Origin: Solanum dulcamara
Taxonomy: Eukaryota > Streptophyta > Magnoliopsida > Solanales > Solanaceae
Assembly (NCBI RefSeq): GCF_947179165.1
Contig: NC_077245.1
Coordinates: 36,015,286 to 36,079,285 of the forward strand
DNA length: 64,000 nt
Reading direction: 5' to 3'
Shown here: in pieces, positions 34,264 to 46,450 of the stretch
Layout of the letters: every line of letters starts with the position of its first letter
Position numbering within the stretch: position 1 is the stretch's first letter
Translations under genes and position numbers: made by a program
The notes under the pieces: model-generated
Seen by the model: the letters and a program-made list of their open reading frames with translations, nothing else
What the model was told of the DNA's origin: nothing
Databases searched by the model: none

Positions 34264-36846
34264 ATAGGCTAAAATGTGGTTGTCCAAACAAAAGGCTTAG
34301 GCTCAAAGTGGGGCATGCTAAGAATTAATATAATTTGATAGGCTTTGAGACAAACAGGTCAAAGAAGGCATACAATCATTTTTCAAATCAAACATTACTC
34401 ATAATTTTGCCTCAATAAACATTTAGGTCAAGTTTTAGATTAACATTTCAATGTAATAAATTAATCTAAGGCTCACCACACAAATGCACATGCAACAATG
34501 AAGTTGATGTCTCTCTTGTATTAGATGTATGTAAGAGATTTTTCTCAAGTGTCACTAAGGTGCAATTAAGAGGTACTAAAAGAATCTATGGTTACTATGA
34601 AGTTGATCATCTTCATCATACCAAGTATTTCTTCCTCATGCACACTCCTAACTATGTTGGTACCAATCAAGTTTAAACTTTGATTCCCTTTTTTTGGAAA
34701 ACAAATGGGATCGTACCCAAATGAGGGTTGCCTACGTATCTTGTAGAAAACAAGAATTAGGTCTGCGTAGTTCAGACAACTATAGTATAAGATGCTAAAG
34801 TATATATATATATATAACGAGTACCGAACCTAAGAAGAATTTTCTTATGTATCTCATTAAGAGGGTTACCTACGTATAGTTCATGAAAATACGGTAGCAA
34901 ATATATGTGTAGAAAAAAGAAAAAGAAAAACAAATTCACCTCTAGGAATAATGTAAGATAAAAAATCAAGATATTTACCAAATATAAAAATATGTACAAA
35001 ATTTATGCAAAAAATATAGACAAACTCGGAGCGATGTCTCGTATGCTGGGTGTTGGCGACATCCTTGATGAGAGAGTGTCTCCCAACTGTTTGTGAGATG
35101 ATTATTGTTGTGATCTCCCAATTTCTTATGGGGCGATCATTATTTTGATCATCTCCAATTGTTGTTGGAGACGATATGTTGTGGCCTCTTAGTTGTTTGC
35201 GAGGGTATTTTTATGGTGTTGTTTCTGAGATACCTTTATGATTGTGAATTATTGTGACCATCCCCACCTGCAGGTGGGGTTGGTTCTCCTATAAAATTAT
35301 GAGAAATGAGTGAAATTAGGGAAACCATAAAAAATAATATATATAAAAATATGAATGTTTGATCAAAAACTCTCCTAATTTGTCTGCCCCACTATGTATT
35401 GATGCCTCAAAAAATTCGAGGTACGATATTATCTCATGTGAAGTTAAGGGATCATTTAACCTGTAAGAATCAAATAAAAAAGTATTAGAGTCTCTCCCAT
35501 AGCATAAGACTAAGAGGGATTAGAGTTTGGCCATGCGGCCAAGTGATACGTCCGATTTGGAATCGAATGATAGTGTGATTCTCCCATGAATTTCAAGGAT
35601 GATGTTGTTCCTCTATTGCCGCTATCAGAAGGATTGAATGATTGAGGGAATGTTGAACTCTTGATTTTGAAAGTGAAGGTCGAAACTCCATATTTCATAA
35701 CTTACGATACTCGAGAAAATAAACTTATGTCGTATGCTCTAGGATCAAAGTCAAGTGAAGGCTTGAATGTAAGGTCAATATTGACACTGATGTTAGGGAG
35801 ATTTGGATTGAGAGAATTGTTGATTTTTGCTCTTAGCGGATCTTTGTAGAATGTATTTGTAACTCTTTCAAACAAAATTGCCCAAATTTTTAAATCCCGA
35901 AGAAGTTATTTTGAAACAATGAAAGACTAAACCCTTATGTATCTTGCTAGGACATGAATTAGGTCATAGCGCAGCTCAAACATGAACATACCTATGCGTA
36001 TTTTGTATGACTACTATGTATTAATGATTGTGTTTAAAAGAGATGAGGCTATGGGTTAGAGTTCAGCTCTGAACTAATGTATTGCTAGAATGTAAAGAGT
36101 GTATAGGGCAATGTTAATAATTCTTGAACTAGATGGTAAAGTTAAAAAAGAATGATCCTAAAGATCAAAATAAATGTAAAAAAATGATATGACTCTGAAA
36201 GATGGTTGTACAGAGTGAAATTAATGTGAAGTATTGAAAAAAAAATTAAGCTCAACATAGGTCAACCAAAATCATTGAACAACATGAACGAGACTGAAAA
36301 TAATGTGTAAAGTATATATGTGCAACTATAGAATGTGTAGTAAATATAAGATAAAATATAGAATATGTAAAAACATGTATCAAACAAAATATAACAAAAA
36401 TATAGAAATTCATCCGACTCAAGTATCGATAAAGAATATTCGTACAACTGTATAAAATGCATAGTAATCTAAACACGTCGACTCTGAAATTGAGGAGTTT
36501 TGAAAAGATTCCGGCGAAGTGCAATACACTTCATCACATGTTCAGTAGGTGATAGTGTACAATCAATACTCCATAAAAATGATGTGAAAAATAAATAAAG
36601 TGTCAATATATATATAATTACGGTCTATAAATAAAGAATTAAAAATTAGCAATAATGTAAAGAATTTATGTATAAATAATGAACATAAATTTATGTACAA
36701 AATACACAATTTATAGTGTGTGAAAATAATCAAAGAATAAAAAAAAATTGACATGTAAAATATGAATAGAAATACCCCCCTCAATTGAAAAATTGAGTCT
36801 ATCATGGTTAAAACCTGGATTACTCTACCAAGAAGAGTTGACAAGC
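34264..36846 (+). mobile_element. Non-coding LTR-element interior, right part (Tat/Ogre-like)
   Basis: Continues 19694-22026 after the Gypsy-2 insertion. There is no real gene. It contains the motif AGGGTTGCCTACGTATC at 34723-34740 and a variant at 34861-34878, which I associate with the 3' regions of Solanaceae Tat/Ogre-like elements. It also has a (TA)n run at about 34800-34816 and several loose 'gatctccca/gatcatctcc' variants at about 35095-35290. The rest is AT-rich and unrecognised. Confidence 0.5.
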
Positions 36847-37536
36847 TGTTATACCCTATATTTACCGAGGTTAGATAAAGTATAACATATAGACTCTAAA
36901 AAGATTAATTATTGTATAGAGTCGCCACCTAATTTATTAAGTAAAACCTATTTGATGCATGACCTATATTACTTACGTTTCAATCTACGAAAATCCAATT
37001 TAGATTCTAGGTAAGGGTTTACATTATTTCAAAGGGAAGGTGCTACGCATCTTTCGAAATCCACAAAATATGATACCTAGCTAGACTTAATTTTTCAAAA
37101 ATGGAGGAGATAAAATTATTATTTGCAGGTATAATACACACATATAAGTAAATATGTACTAAAATTGTATAAAATATATGTATAAAAGAGTACGTACCAA
37201 GCAAGTATTGCATATTATCGTCAATTATGTGTATAAAAATATGAGAAAGACAATATAAATACATATAAAAAGGTAGTTTTTATACAATGTTAAAAGAATT
37301 ATCATTTATTAATATGAAAAAAAGAACTCTTTTACCATATAAAAAAACCTTTTACAAATGTGTGAAAAGAAAAATATTTCTTTTATAGAAGAAAAAAATA
37401 TATTCTCAAATAACATTTTTAAACTTAAAATATCAATGAGAGGATAAATTATGAAAAATATTTTAAAGAAAAAAGATTATTTAATATTGTCTAAAAATGT
37501 GAATTAACTGATTAAATATTTTAAAGGAAAAAGATT
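36847..37536 (+). repeat. Putative 3' LTR of the Tat/Ogre-like element, left part
   Basis: Starts TGTTATACCC, with 'gagtcgccacctaattta' at about 36920 and 'gggaaggtgctacgca' at about 37036, which resemble Solanaceae Ogre-type LTRs. Part of it (37157-37513) recurs at 19335-19693. A local repeat of 'atattttaaag.aaaaagatta' lies at about 37458 and 37516. It is interrupted near 37537 by viral sequence and seems to resume at 53119. Confidence 0.6.
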
Positions 37537-38428
37537 ATATCTGTTGAAGAGTGGGAATCTCCACAATGAAGGCAAGACAGGTTTGTGTTAATAACATGAA
37601 CATTAATTTGACATACTGGGATTAGATCCAAGCATTCAACAAAGTCTTCTATTATAATAATGATAAACATAAGCATACTTGGTTCATTAAAATTTATGCC
37701 AAGATATTCGATGGACCAATCCCAAATTGGTTTATAAGGTGGTCGACATTCCACGGACCTACGACAAAGATTTTACCATATGAATACCTAAACACGTACA
37801 AAGAATGGACGAAGGTTTCCCCTTTCCTCACAAAGTTATATCTGTCCGACCATGTATGTAATTTAGACAAAATTGACCAAATATACTTCTTTATTGAGTT
37901 CTCAATATCATGGATCCATAAATGGCTCCAGAAATGGGGTATACTCCAGATGAAAATATTCCGTGCTTATATCACGTATATTACAATAATTTTTGCGATA
38001 AATTAACCAGGAAAGATCCCAAAACAAAGCAAGCTTATGGACAAGAGCTCGTAGAAAGTGTTCTAGCAAAAATACGGGATTATACGGAGCCACTCCAAAA
38101 GAAATTAGTAGCTGATAACTCAGTTAACCACATTGCCCGAAGAATTTCAGTGCAATAGGGTGATAAGCAAGAAATGATCAATAAATATCTTGAAGAAGTT
38201 AAAAGAAATTTGCTTCAAACTCTTAATTAATATAAAAAATCTAACACTTCTATAAAGAGTGAAACAAGCGATGATACCGCTGATGCCTAGTCCGATGGAC
38301 CCAAGCCCATATTATCTGAAATTTAGCACAAAAAAGTGGAAGAATTCCTCGAATCACAACACGACAAGGAAGAGTTTCTTAAAACAGTTGTTAAAGGTAA
38401 CGGCAAAGCAGAATGAGGCAATCACTAC
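37537..38428 (+). pseudogene. Pararetrovirus ORF2 fragment, copy A1
   Basis: Plus-strand remains of the downstream viral ORF. Recognisable blocks are MNINLTYWD, HKHTWFIKIYAKIF, PIPNWFIRW, KEWTKVSPFLTKLYLSDHV, then, after a frameshift near 37930, DKLTRKDPKTKQAYGQELVE and HIARRISVQ. At least two frameshifts and several stops are present. It ends at the ACTAC target site of solo LTR copy 3; the sequence after that LTR continues as in copy A2. The function of this ORF is not established, though a transactivator or aphid-factor-like role is possible. Confidence 0.8.
38424..38428. repeat. Target site duplication ACTAC (left)
   Basis: Repeated at 41821-41825. The empty-site arrangement (…gcaatcactacggaccctta…) is seen intact near 44910. 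Confidence 0.93.
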
Positions 38429-41400
38429 TGTCACGACCCAACCTCGTAGGTCGCGATTGGGGTCCGATGTGAACCCCCGTACACATATCTATCAGCTGTG
38501 GTCAAGTCAAATTACATACATTCAATACATATAAATCAAGTGTAGTCGAATCAGACTATGAACATCATGATACGTATATGAGAACCCCCATGGGTCATAA
38601 TATGTCATATATCTGTAGCCTCTTTCATTCGTATTATAACATGAAAGGGCATGCAAACCGACAAGGCTGCCATAACATAATAACATATACCATACATCAT
38701 GTAGACCCAGCTGAACCAAATAGACATAAGCAACCCACATATACATGTCTGTAGACCTCTAAAAATATTAACGATAACATATAGCGGGACAGGGCCCCCG
38801 CCGTATCCTTGAATAGACAAAACAATTTTATACATCAGTGGTCAGTATCAAAAACTAAGCTCCAATATAATAGAGTTTCTTCCTGCTGAGCTGCACGGAA
38901 TCCTAAGTTGATGGACTCCCAAAACCTATATCTGTTCCTACGGGCATGAAACGTAGCCCCCCAAGAAAAGGGGGTCAGTACAACATATGTACTGAGTATG
39001 TAAAACATAACATAATACAGCTGGAGGTATATCCGAAATAAAGAAGCAGGGGAACAAATTATCAAATTAGAAGCCTGTACCTGTACTCTATGAATTATAA
39101 AAGCATGCATGCTCATATCATATAATATAGCCGGCCCTTTCAAGGGTCCGGTGAATCATATCTGTAAAATCATCATGGCCCCAGTGCCATCACCACCTTA
39201 TTACAACACATCATCATCATATATATATACATATCCGGCCCTCTTGTGAGGGAGCAGTGAAAATGTAGTGAATTGTGCATGATTACTATTCCTAGCCCGG
39301 GACGTGGTGAAAGAAGTGTTACAGTATACAAGAGTAGAGTAGTGAGTAACTATATGCAATTTAAATCATATCGGAGACTCGACAGAATAAGAAAGTTAAG
39401 CTTTTGCCTGAGGACCCGAGTAGTGGTGTAGTCATCTCGAGTGTCCTCTAAATACCATTATGGGTTGTCTCAATTGTAATCTCGGGGACCCTAGACATGT
39501 ATTAATATAGGGCCAAATGATTTATGGACTTAAAACACTTAGTATCATATAGTCTTTAAGACTTGGAGCATGTACATTTGGTACCTCTTTAACATATAGA
39601 AGTTTCCAAGGAAATAGTTCAACTATTATAGGAGTTCGATATTCAGAAGTAAATAAGAGATGCTAAGAATGGAGTTACCCCAGAACTCATATCATGTTTA
39701 ACTTACAACTAAGACATGCCAGAAGAAGAAATAGAATAAACTCTATATAGTTTGTACTTTCCTTCATGTGGTCATCATATGTATATTTCGTACCCAGCCC
39801 AGCTTGGGACTCGGTGAACAACCATGGCCTCATAACCTCATTTTCATGCCAAGTACATATCAATAGAAGGAAGAGATAGTTTTCCACACACTACTTTCTA
39901 ACATGTAGAAGCCTTAATAGGCAGTACTCAATTCTTGCAAGAGTTCTAATACTAAGCAGTGGACAGGGATTATGAGGCATACTTGGAGTTCTTGGAATGG
40001 AATTATCCCCACATTTCATCCATAATCCACCTAAGGCTAAGACATGCCAACAGGAAAGAAAGATAGCTTTACGCACTATGCCAAAAACATGCCAAGAGAA
40101 AGCTTCACATACCTCTTATGAGTTACTCTTTATCTCGTTCGCCTCGTCGTACTTTGAACCTATTCAACATGAAAGTAATACGAATATCAACCACTCTTAA
40201 CTTTCCAACATCTTAGGTTGCACCTTAGTATTCATGGAATCTATTTCCTTGATTGTCTCCTCGACTAGTTCTTTAATTAGTTAAGGCGTTAACGAAAATT
40301 GGGTAGCACCTCCCGTATAATGTGCCCTATCCGAATTTCCAATTTCACTCCTAATACCTACATTTAACCAAAAACAACAACCTTCAGCAGATGTTTAAGA
40401 GTTGACATCAATAATATACAACATAAACTCCAAATGACTCGCTCGGAGCTACGATATCAAAAGAGGGTTTCTAATCTTTGTTTCACAAAACCTTTAATTA
40501 TACGCAATGAGGGTTGGTGTGGATTTAAAAAGAATCATCAACCCCTATTTTATAATACTTTTAGTCCTTGCAACACACCCCCACACACATGTAGTAGTAC
40601 ACCACAAGCACAACACTTTACTTCGACGATAATTAACCTATAGCGACTCTAATTTAGTTTGTTTCGAACGTCAAGCATTTCTATGGAATTTTCATATTTC
40701 GAGCAACCTATAGGGCGTGTAACAAACTCCATAACAACACCATAAATTCAAAAATGAAAGGAGAAACCTTACCTTACCCGAAATTGGCCAAAACTCGCCA
40801 AAAGTGCATCTCGAAACTTCTTGGTGTGCTGAATTGGGGCGGACTGTTTGTGTCCCTTTTCCGCTGCCCCAAATTGGAATTTTATGTTATCAAACATCAT
40901 TATATAACCGCTTTATATCTTAAATAATTAATTCACGGAACGAAACTCGGGCCTTACCTTTCTTGGCCTCAAACCCATAGCCCCTCTAGCTTGGCCCTTT
41001 AAGTTTTTCCTTCAACTTTCTATCAAGTTTCTAAGCGTAAGGTTAAAGAAACGACTCCTTAGTCATCATAATATACATATATATACATATATACATCTCC
41101 AAGTTCTTGATAAACACCGTAGATAATTAATTCACGAAGGAAACCGTTGGAAAACTTACCTTGAACTCTTTTAAGCCATGGCTGCCTCCTTCTCTTCTCT
41201 CACATTTTTTTAATCTATTTTGGCTGAGATTTTTGGATAGAAACTGAACTTAAGAGTCATTTAACACATATATATAGACATCTTTAGAAGGTGTCATGTG
41301 GCATCCCCCTAGGTTGACATATGGCAGCCTCTTAGGGTGCCACCTCAACTTATTCGGCCAGTCACATACTGCCATATGGTAGTGGGGTCCACCCCAAGCT

Positions 41401-41820
41401 TCTACATCACCTACTTGACCCTAGGTAGGTGCATCACCTTCTTTTTCAAGTAGGTGCATCACCTACTTTCTTCGAGTAGGCGCGTCAGTTCCTTATTTCT
41501 CTTTCATGAGTTCGTAATCTCGTCTTACTTCAAGAGCCTATGCACTCCTTGCTACTTAAGCTCGACGTGTATTCAAGTAGATTAAGTGTGTAGGATTTCT
41601 AAGTTAGTATCTTAAGTAGGTTATTCGAGTCCTATGACTCCTTACTTGGCCTCCCACTCCTTCCGACTTCTCATAACCCTATTTCCAACCTTCCCTACTA
41701 TGGGGTATCACATTCTCCCTTTCTTGGAGTTGTTTAATAGCGTTGTAGACTATCCGGATCACATAGTAACTTCTAATAAGCTTAAGAGACATTCCAAGCT
41801 CAAGAGTGTGGGGTGTAACA
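38429..41820 (-). mobile_element. Solo LTR, copy 3 (family S), in the viral array
   Basis: In plus orientation it begins TGTCACGACCCAACC, the reverse complement of the GGTTGGG-TGTGACA end of copies 1 and 2, and ends GGGGTGTAACA. It is about 3392 bp with a perfect ACTAC duplication, no internal region and no coding content. Family landmarks are in reverse order: 'gtactgaccccc' region about 38970, 'gagtc/gggacc' blocks about 39130-39450, TATA region about 41262-41276, 'agggaatgtgatacccc' region about 41700-41725. The left viral flank and the right flank join into a sequence present uninterrupted at about 44899-44950. Confidence 0.94.
41258..41345 (-). promoter_or_regulatory. LTR promoter region of solo copy 3
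   Basis: On the minus strand a TATA-like TATATATATGTG lies at about 41262-41274. It is preceded, at higher coordinates, by decayed 'tgtcatgtggca' and 'tgacatatggca' remnants of the palindromes seen in copies 1 and 2. The perfect CACGTG core is lost here. Confidence 0.45.
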
Positions 41821-41825
41821 ACTAC
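41821..41825. repeat. Target site duplication ACTAC (right)
   Basis: Second copy of the 5-bp repeat that bounds solo LTR copy 3. Confidence 0.93.
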
Positions 41826-42666
41826 AGACCCTTAAATGTCTGAAAAGATATCGAGCTATGAGAGGATATATCCCAAGTCCGACAAAAATACAGAAAATAA
41901 TTTTCGTATCAACAATAGAAACACTATATATTTATAGTAGATATACTGTGCTAGGGACCCATATAAGGGACCCACTTTTATTCTCTATGTCTCATTAACC
42001 TTCCTATATAAAGGGCCTTTCCTTTTATTTTCTAGGAAGAAGTTTTTACACTTTCTTCTCTCCTCTCTCTCTTTCTCTCTCTTGTATATATTTTCTTTGT
42101 GATATATCATGTTTAAAGAACTAAAGTTTGAAGTTTAGAACAGCCTTCGGTGCAAGGTATTTTATTTTTCATTTTTTACTTTTAAGTTCTTATATTTCTC
42201 TATAGTCGTGACTATATCCGGCTAGAAATTCCATATTTATGCCGGATATATAAGTTATATAACATTTGCATCATAAAAAGAATCAAACTCAGTTAAAATA
42301 TACGAGATTTTATCATAGTTCCATGACTTTGTTCTGAGATGGTGGTACAGTTGATTTTGGCACTACTTTGTTAGTCTAGCCTAGCAAGTAGTGGTTGTGT
42401 AAGTCCCCGTTAAAAGGATAAGAAAAAGGGCCAGTATTTCACACTGTTAGAATTGATAGTTGCTGGATTAATAAAGTATGTATCAGAATCTGACAGACCC
42501 TAGCTCGGGTAAAAAATTCCATACATCCATTAACTAAATAAAATCTTTCATATTTTGATTTTATCCTTGCTAATTACAAGTTTAAGGATATAATTTCAAG
42601 CAAGATCTGGTTGGCCGCATGGACTACCGCTTGCCTTGTAGATCCTGGTTGCAATGATATCAGAGC
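41826..42666 (+). promoter_or_regulatory. Pararetrovirus intergenic leader, copy 1 (promoter to primer site)
   Basis: About 840 non-coding bases repeated at 44910-45727. TATA box TATATAAA at 42005-42012 is followed by a C/T-rich stretch (about 42045-42085), the usual layout of a Caulimoviridae promoter and RNA start. It ends at a primer site TGATATCAGAGC (42655-42666), one base off the tRNA-Met complement. The repeat works as a quasi-terminal repeat of the tandem viral units, not as a Gypsy LTR. Confidence 0.78.
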
Positions 42667-42899
42667 CTAGAAACTTTCATGGTATATATGTTATATATCT
42701 ACAATATTTGGCATGGAAAAACTCAAAAAGGAGATTAAATCTCTCTGACAAAACTAGATGATTCATGATGATATAATTTCTTAATTAGAAAATAATGATA
42801 ACAAGGATGATTCAGAGTCATCACTCTCCACTGATAAAGGGAAAGGTAAGGTTGATTTCTTAACCCAAGAAGAAAAAGAAATTGGTGAACCTTTTTCCA
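42667..42899 (+). pseudogene. Viral coat/protease linker fragment, copy A
   Basis: Right after the leader and the ORF1 start region (to about 42716), the sequence jumps to a charged stretch with EKLKKEIKSL-like reading. That stretch lies just upstream of the protease in the minus-strand copy (about 51150). The movement protein and coat regions are therefore deleted here. Confidence 0.65.
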
Positions 42900-43690
42900 A
42901 AAAAAAATCATATTTAGGAATGTTACAGATTGTAACTTCTCATCATTGGTATATTAAATGCACCATTTTAATTAATAATAAATTTATTATCACCAACACT
43001 GTCATGATTGACAGCGGGGTAGATGTCACCTGTATTCAAGAAGGATTAATTCCTTCAAGATATTTTGAAAAAACTACCCTTGCGGTTAAGTCAGCATTTG
43101 GGCATACTTTAGATATAAAATATAAATTATCTAATAGTCATATTTGTCATAATAAAGTCTGCATTCCTCATTTTATTTTATTAGTAAAAGATCAAATGCA
43201 TCCTCCAATTATACCTGAAAACCCTTTCACTAATACGATGTATCATTTTTCAAAAATAGATGCAAAAGGATATCTTGCTAGTTATAAAAATAAGGAGATA
43301 TACTTTTCATTCATAACTGAACCAGTTACTAGAGATATAAATACTTTAATAAATATGAAACAAAAGCATGTTAATTCTTTCCAGCTGAAAATATACATCA
43401 TGAATATTATTGAAACATTAAGACCTGCAAAAGTATAGGAAAAAAATAAATTAATTTCAGAACAGCCGGCCATTGATATTTGTGTCGATCATCCCAGTAC
43501 TTTTTTGAATAGAAAAAAACATATAGTAACTCTTCCATATGAAGACAATTTTTATGAAAGTGACATCCACACTAAGTCACATCCCTGTAAAATGAATGCA
43601 GAGTTCGTGGAATTTTATAAAAAAGATATTGATAATCTTTTACAAAAGAGTTTAATAAAATTATCAAAATCACCATAGTCTTGTACTTCC
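42900..43690 (+). pseudogene. Pararetrovirus protease and start of RT, copy A
   Basis: Open for 172 codons from 42920. LQIVTSHHWYIKCTILI leads to the aspartic protease site VMIDSGVDVTCIQEG (D-S-G intact). SNSHICHNKVCIPHFIL and INMKQKHVNSF follow. After a stop at 43436 the frame continues with CVDHPSTFLNRKKH and MNAEFVEFYKKDIDNLLQK, the RT N-terminus, and breaks near 43730 where RT core and RNase H are missing. It differs from the minus-strand copy, which has lost the active-site Gly. Confidence 0.82.
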
Positions 43691-43730
43691 TTTTATGTTA
43701 ATAATACAACAGAAAAAGAATCCTAAGAGA

Positions 43731-44924
43731 AAAAAAATATTTTTGCTTTTATGATTAAAGAAGCAAATGAAAACAAGAATTATGAAGAAGAATTTGGAAA
43801 AGGAATTATATTTCTTTTGGAGAACTCTGATATTCAGAGGCAAGATGACCAATGGAAGGTTTTTCAAAGGTATTTGGTATGGGAATTATATTTCCCAGGA
43901 GAGTCATATAGTACTCGAACATATTACGAAATCATATTGATAAAAACTAGAAGTGCTGACTTTCAACACTTCACAACAGAAGAGAATGTTTACAACTTCT
44001 CAAGGTGATCATCAAACAAATTATATCAGTTGAAGAGTGGGGAATCTCCACAATAAATTAAAGACAAGTTTGTGTTAATAACATGAACATTAATTTGACA
44101 TACTGGGATTATATCCAAGCATTCAACAAATTCTTTTATTATAATAATGATAAACATAAGCATACTTGGTTCATTAAAATTGGTGCCAAGATATTCGATA
44201 GACCAATTCCAAACTGGTTTATCAGGTGGTGGACATTCCGTAGACCTACGATAAAGATTTTACCGTATGAATACCTAAACTTATACAAAAAATGGACGAA
44301 GGTTTCCCCTTTCCTCATAGAGTTATATCTCTCCGACCATATATGTAATTTGGACAAAATTGACTAAATATACTTTTTTATTGAGTTCTCAATACCATGG
44401 ATCCATAAATGGCTCTCAGAAATGAGGTATACCCTAGATAAAAAATTTCTGTGCTTATATCGCGTATATTACAATACTTTTTGGGATAAATTAACCAGAA
44501 AAGATCCCAAAACTAAGCAAGCTTATGTCCAAGAGCTCGTAGAAAGTATTCTAGCAAAAATACGAGATTATACAGAGACACCCCAAAAGAAATTAGTAGC
44601 TGATAACTCAGTTAAACACATTGCTCGAAGAATTTCAGTGCAACAGGGTGATAAGCAAGAAATGACCAATGAATATCTTGAAGAAGTTAAAAGAAATTTG
44701 CTTCAAACTCTTAATCAATATGATAAATCTGATACTTCTATGAAGAGTGAAACAGGCGATGATATCGCCGATGCCCAGTCCGATGGACCCAGGCCCATAT
44801 TATCTGAAATTGAGCTCAAAAAAGTAAAAGAATTCCTCGAATCACTACATGACAAGGAAGATTTCCTTAAAATAGTTGTTAAGGGTAAAGGCAAAGCAGA
44901 ATGAGGCAATCACTACGGACCCTT
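43731..44924 (+). pseudogene. Pararetrovirus ORF2, copy A2
   Basis: The fullest plus-strand copy of the downstream ORF. Blocks: FLLENSDIQRQDDQWKVFQR, ADFQHFTTEENVYNFS, MNINLTYWDYIQAFNKFFYY, WFIKIGAKIFDRPIPNWFIR, then 44422-44904 open for 160 codons with DKLTRKDPKTKQAYVQELVE, HIARRISVQQGDKQ and an acidic/charged tail EIELKKVKEFLESLHD ending KGKAE at the stop. It has stops near 44008 and 44365. The family is unknown to me beyond similarity between copies. The Trp-rich middle and charged C-terminus are its visible features. Confidence 0.82.
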
Positions 44925-45727
44925 AAGCATCTGAAAAGATATCGAGCTAGGAGAGAATATGTCCCCAAGTCCAAAAAAATAGAGAAAATAATTTTCTTAT
45001 CAACAATAGAAATACTATATATTTACAGTAGATATACTGTGCTAGGGACCCATATAAGGGACCCACTTTTATTCTCTATGTCTCATTAGCCTTCCTATAT
45101 AAAGGACCTTTCTTTTTTATTTTCTAGGAAGAAGGTTTTAGACTTTCTTCTCTCCTCTGTCTCTTGTATATATTTTCTTTGTGATATATCCTGTTTGAAG
45201 AACTAAAGAATGAAGTTTAGAACAACCTTCGGTGCAAGGTATTTTATTTTTCATTTTTTACTTTTAAGTTCTTATATTTCTCTATAGTCGTGACTATATC
45301 CGGCTAGAAATTCCATATCTATGCCGGATATCTAAGTTATATAACATTTGCATAATAAAAAGAATCAAACTCAGTTAAAATATATGAGATTTTATCATAG
45401 TTCCATGACTTTGTTCTGAGATGGTGGTATAGTCGATTTCGGCACTACTTTATTAGTCTAGCCTAGCAAGCAATGGTGGTGTAAGTCCCCGTTAAAAGGA
45501 TAAGAAAAAGGGGCAGTATTTCACACTGTTAGGACTGCTAGTTGCCAGATTAATAATAGTATGTATCGGAATATGATAGGCCCTTGCTCGGATAAAAATT
45601 TCCATACATCCATGAACTGAATAAAATCTTTCATATTTTTATTTTATCCTTGCTATTTTCAAGTTTAAGGATATAGCCGTGCGGACTACCGCCAGCCTTA
45701 TAGATCTTATTGCGATGGTATCAGAGC
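44910..45727 (+). promoter_or_regulatory. Pararetrovirus intergenic leader, copy 2
   Basis: Direct repeat of 41826-42666. TATA box TATATAAA lies at 45096-45103, followed by a C/T-rich stretch (about 45140-45170). The primer-binding site TGGTATCAGAGC (45716-45727) matches the initiator tRNA-Met complement exactly. A viral ORF1 start follows about 50 bases downstream. Confidence 0.8.
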
Positions 45728-45779
45728 CTAGGAACTTTCATGGTATATATGTTATAGATCTACAATTTTTGGCATAGAT

Positions 45780-46450
45780 ATGATTTCTTTTCATATGGAT
45801 CTTTGAGAAACTACTATTAAAATTACTAGATTAGAACATGTAGATGTACCTCAAAATCTGAATTTATTAAATAAATGGACTATTCCAAAAAATGATATAA
45901 AAACTATATATGATTATGGGTGGTTTGATAAATTTTCAACTAAATAATTAATAAAAACAACTGAACAATCATTAGCTCTTAATTCTAATGAACAAACTAT
46001 ATGCTTATTAAATAAAAGAGATATAAAATCTTATAGATCTAAGTATAATTTTATGCATATAGGCATGATTCAAATTGCTTTTAAGCCTTTAATTCTTAAA
46101 GGGTTACCTGAAACTTTTCTAGCTGCACTAAGAGATGCTAGGAATTTAAATTTTCAACAATCATTCATGGGTTCTATTGAATCAATTGTGGCATATGGTT
46201 CAGTATACTTCAATACACAACCTAATTTTCTATTATCTTTGTCTGATGCCAATATTCTTGATGCATTAACATTACATGTTAAAACACATGGTTATAATTA
46301 TGTCCAGGTTCTGAACTTTTATGTTTATCTTATAGAATTTATTTTAAATTATTATCTACTCTAAATCCTGAATGTAAATTATATGATACATCTAATTAGA
46401 CTATATTAGTGGAAAATAATTTTACAAAGTCCAAAATCACCACTAGGAGA
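45780..46450 (+). pseudogene. Pararetrovirus ORF1 start: movement protein region
   Basis: A possible start at 45780 in the same frame as 46053-46364, with stops near 45804 and 45943. The movement protein core reads LPETFLAALRDARNLNFQQS, then VAYGSVYFNT and DANILDALTLHVKTHGYNYV, resembling the 30K-type movement proteins at the N-terminus of Caulimoviridae polyproteins (cell-to-cell spread through plasmodesmata). A frameshift follows GYNYV near 46305. Confidence 0.78.

Noticed and set aside
36252..37264. Several overlapping hydrophobic minus-strand frames that look like membrane proteins
   Set aside because: They are Phe/Ile/Tyr/Leu-rich translations of AT-rich DNA in a non-coding LTR-element interior and LTR, and frames overlap without any start context or motif.
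38522..39143. Short minus-strand frames in solo LTR copy 3
   Set aside because: They fall wholly inside the LTR, are not kept in the other copies of the family and have no known domain.
41826..45727. Interpreting the viral direct repeats as LTRs of a retrotransposon
   Set aside because: The repeat includes the ORF2 end plus leader and primer site, has no TG…CA ends or target duplication, and the block lacks integrase but has movement-protein-like sequence. Tandem viral units explain it better.
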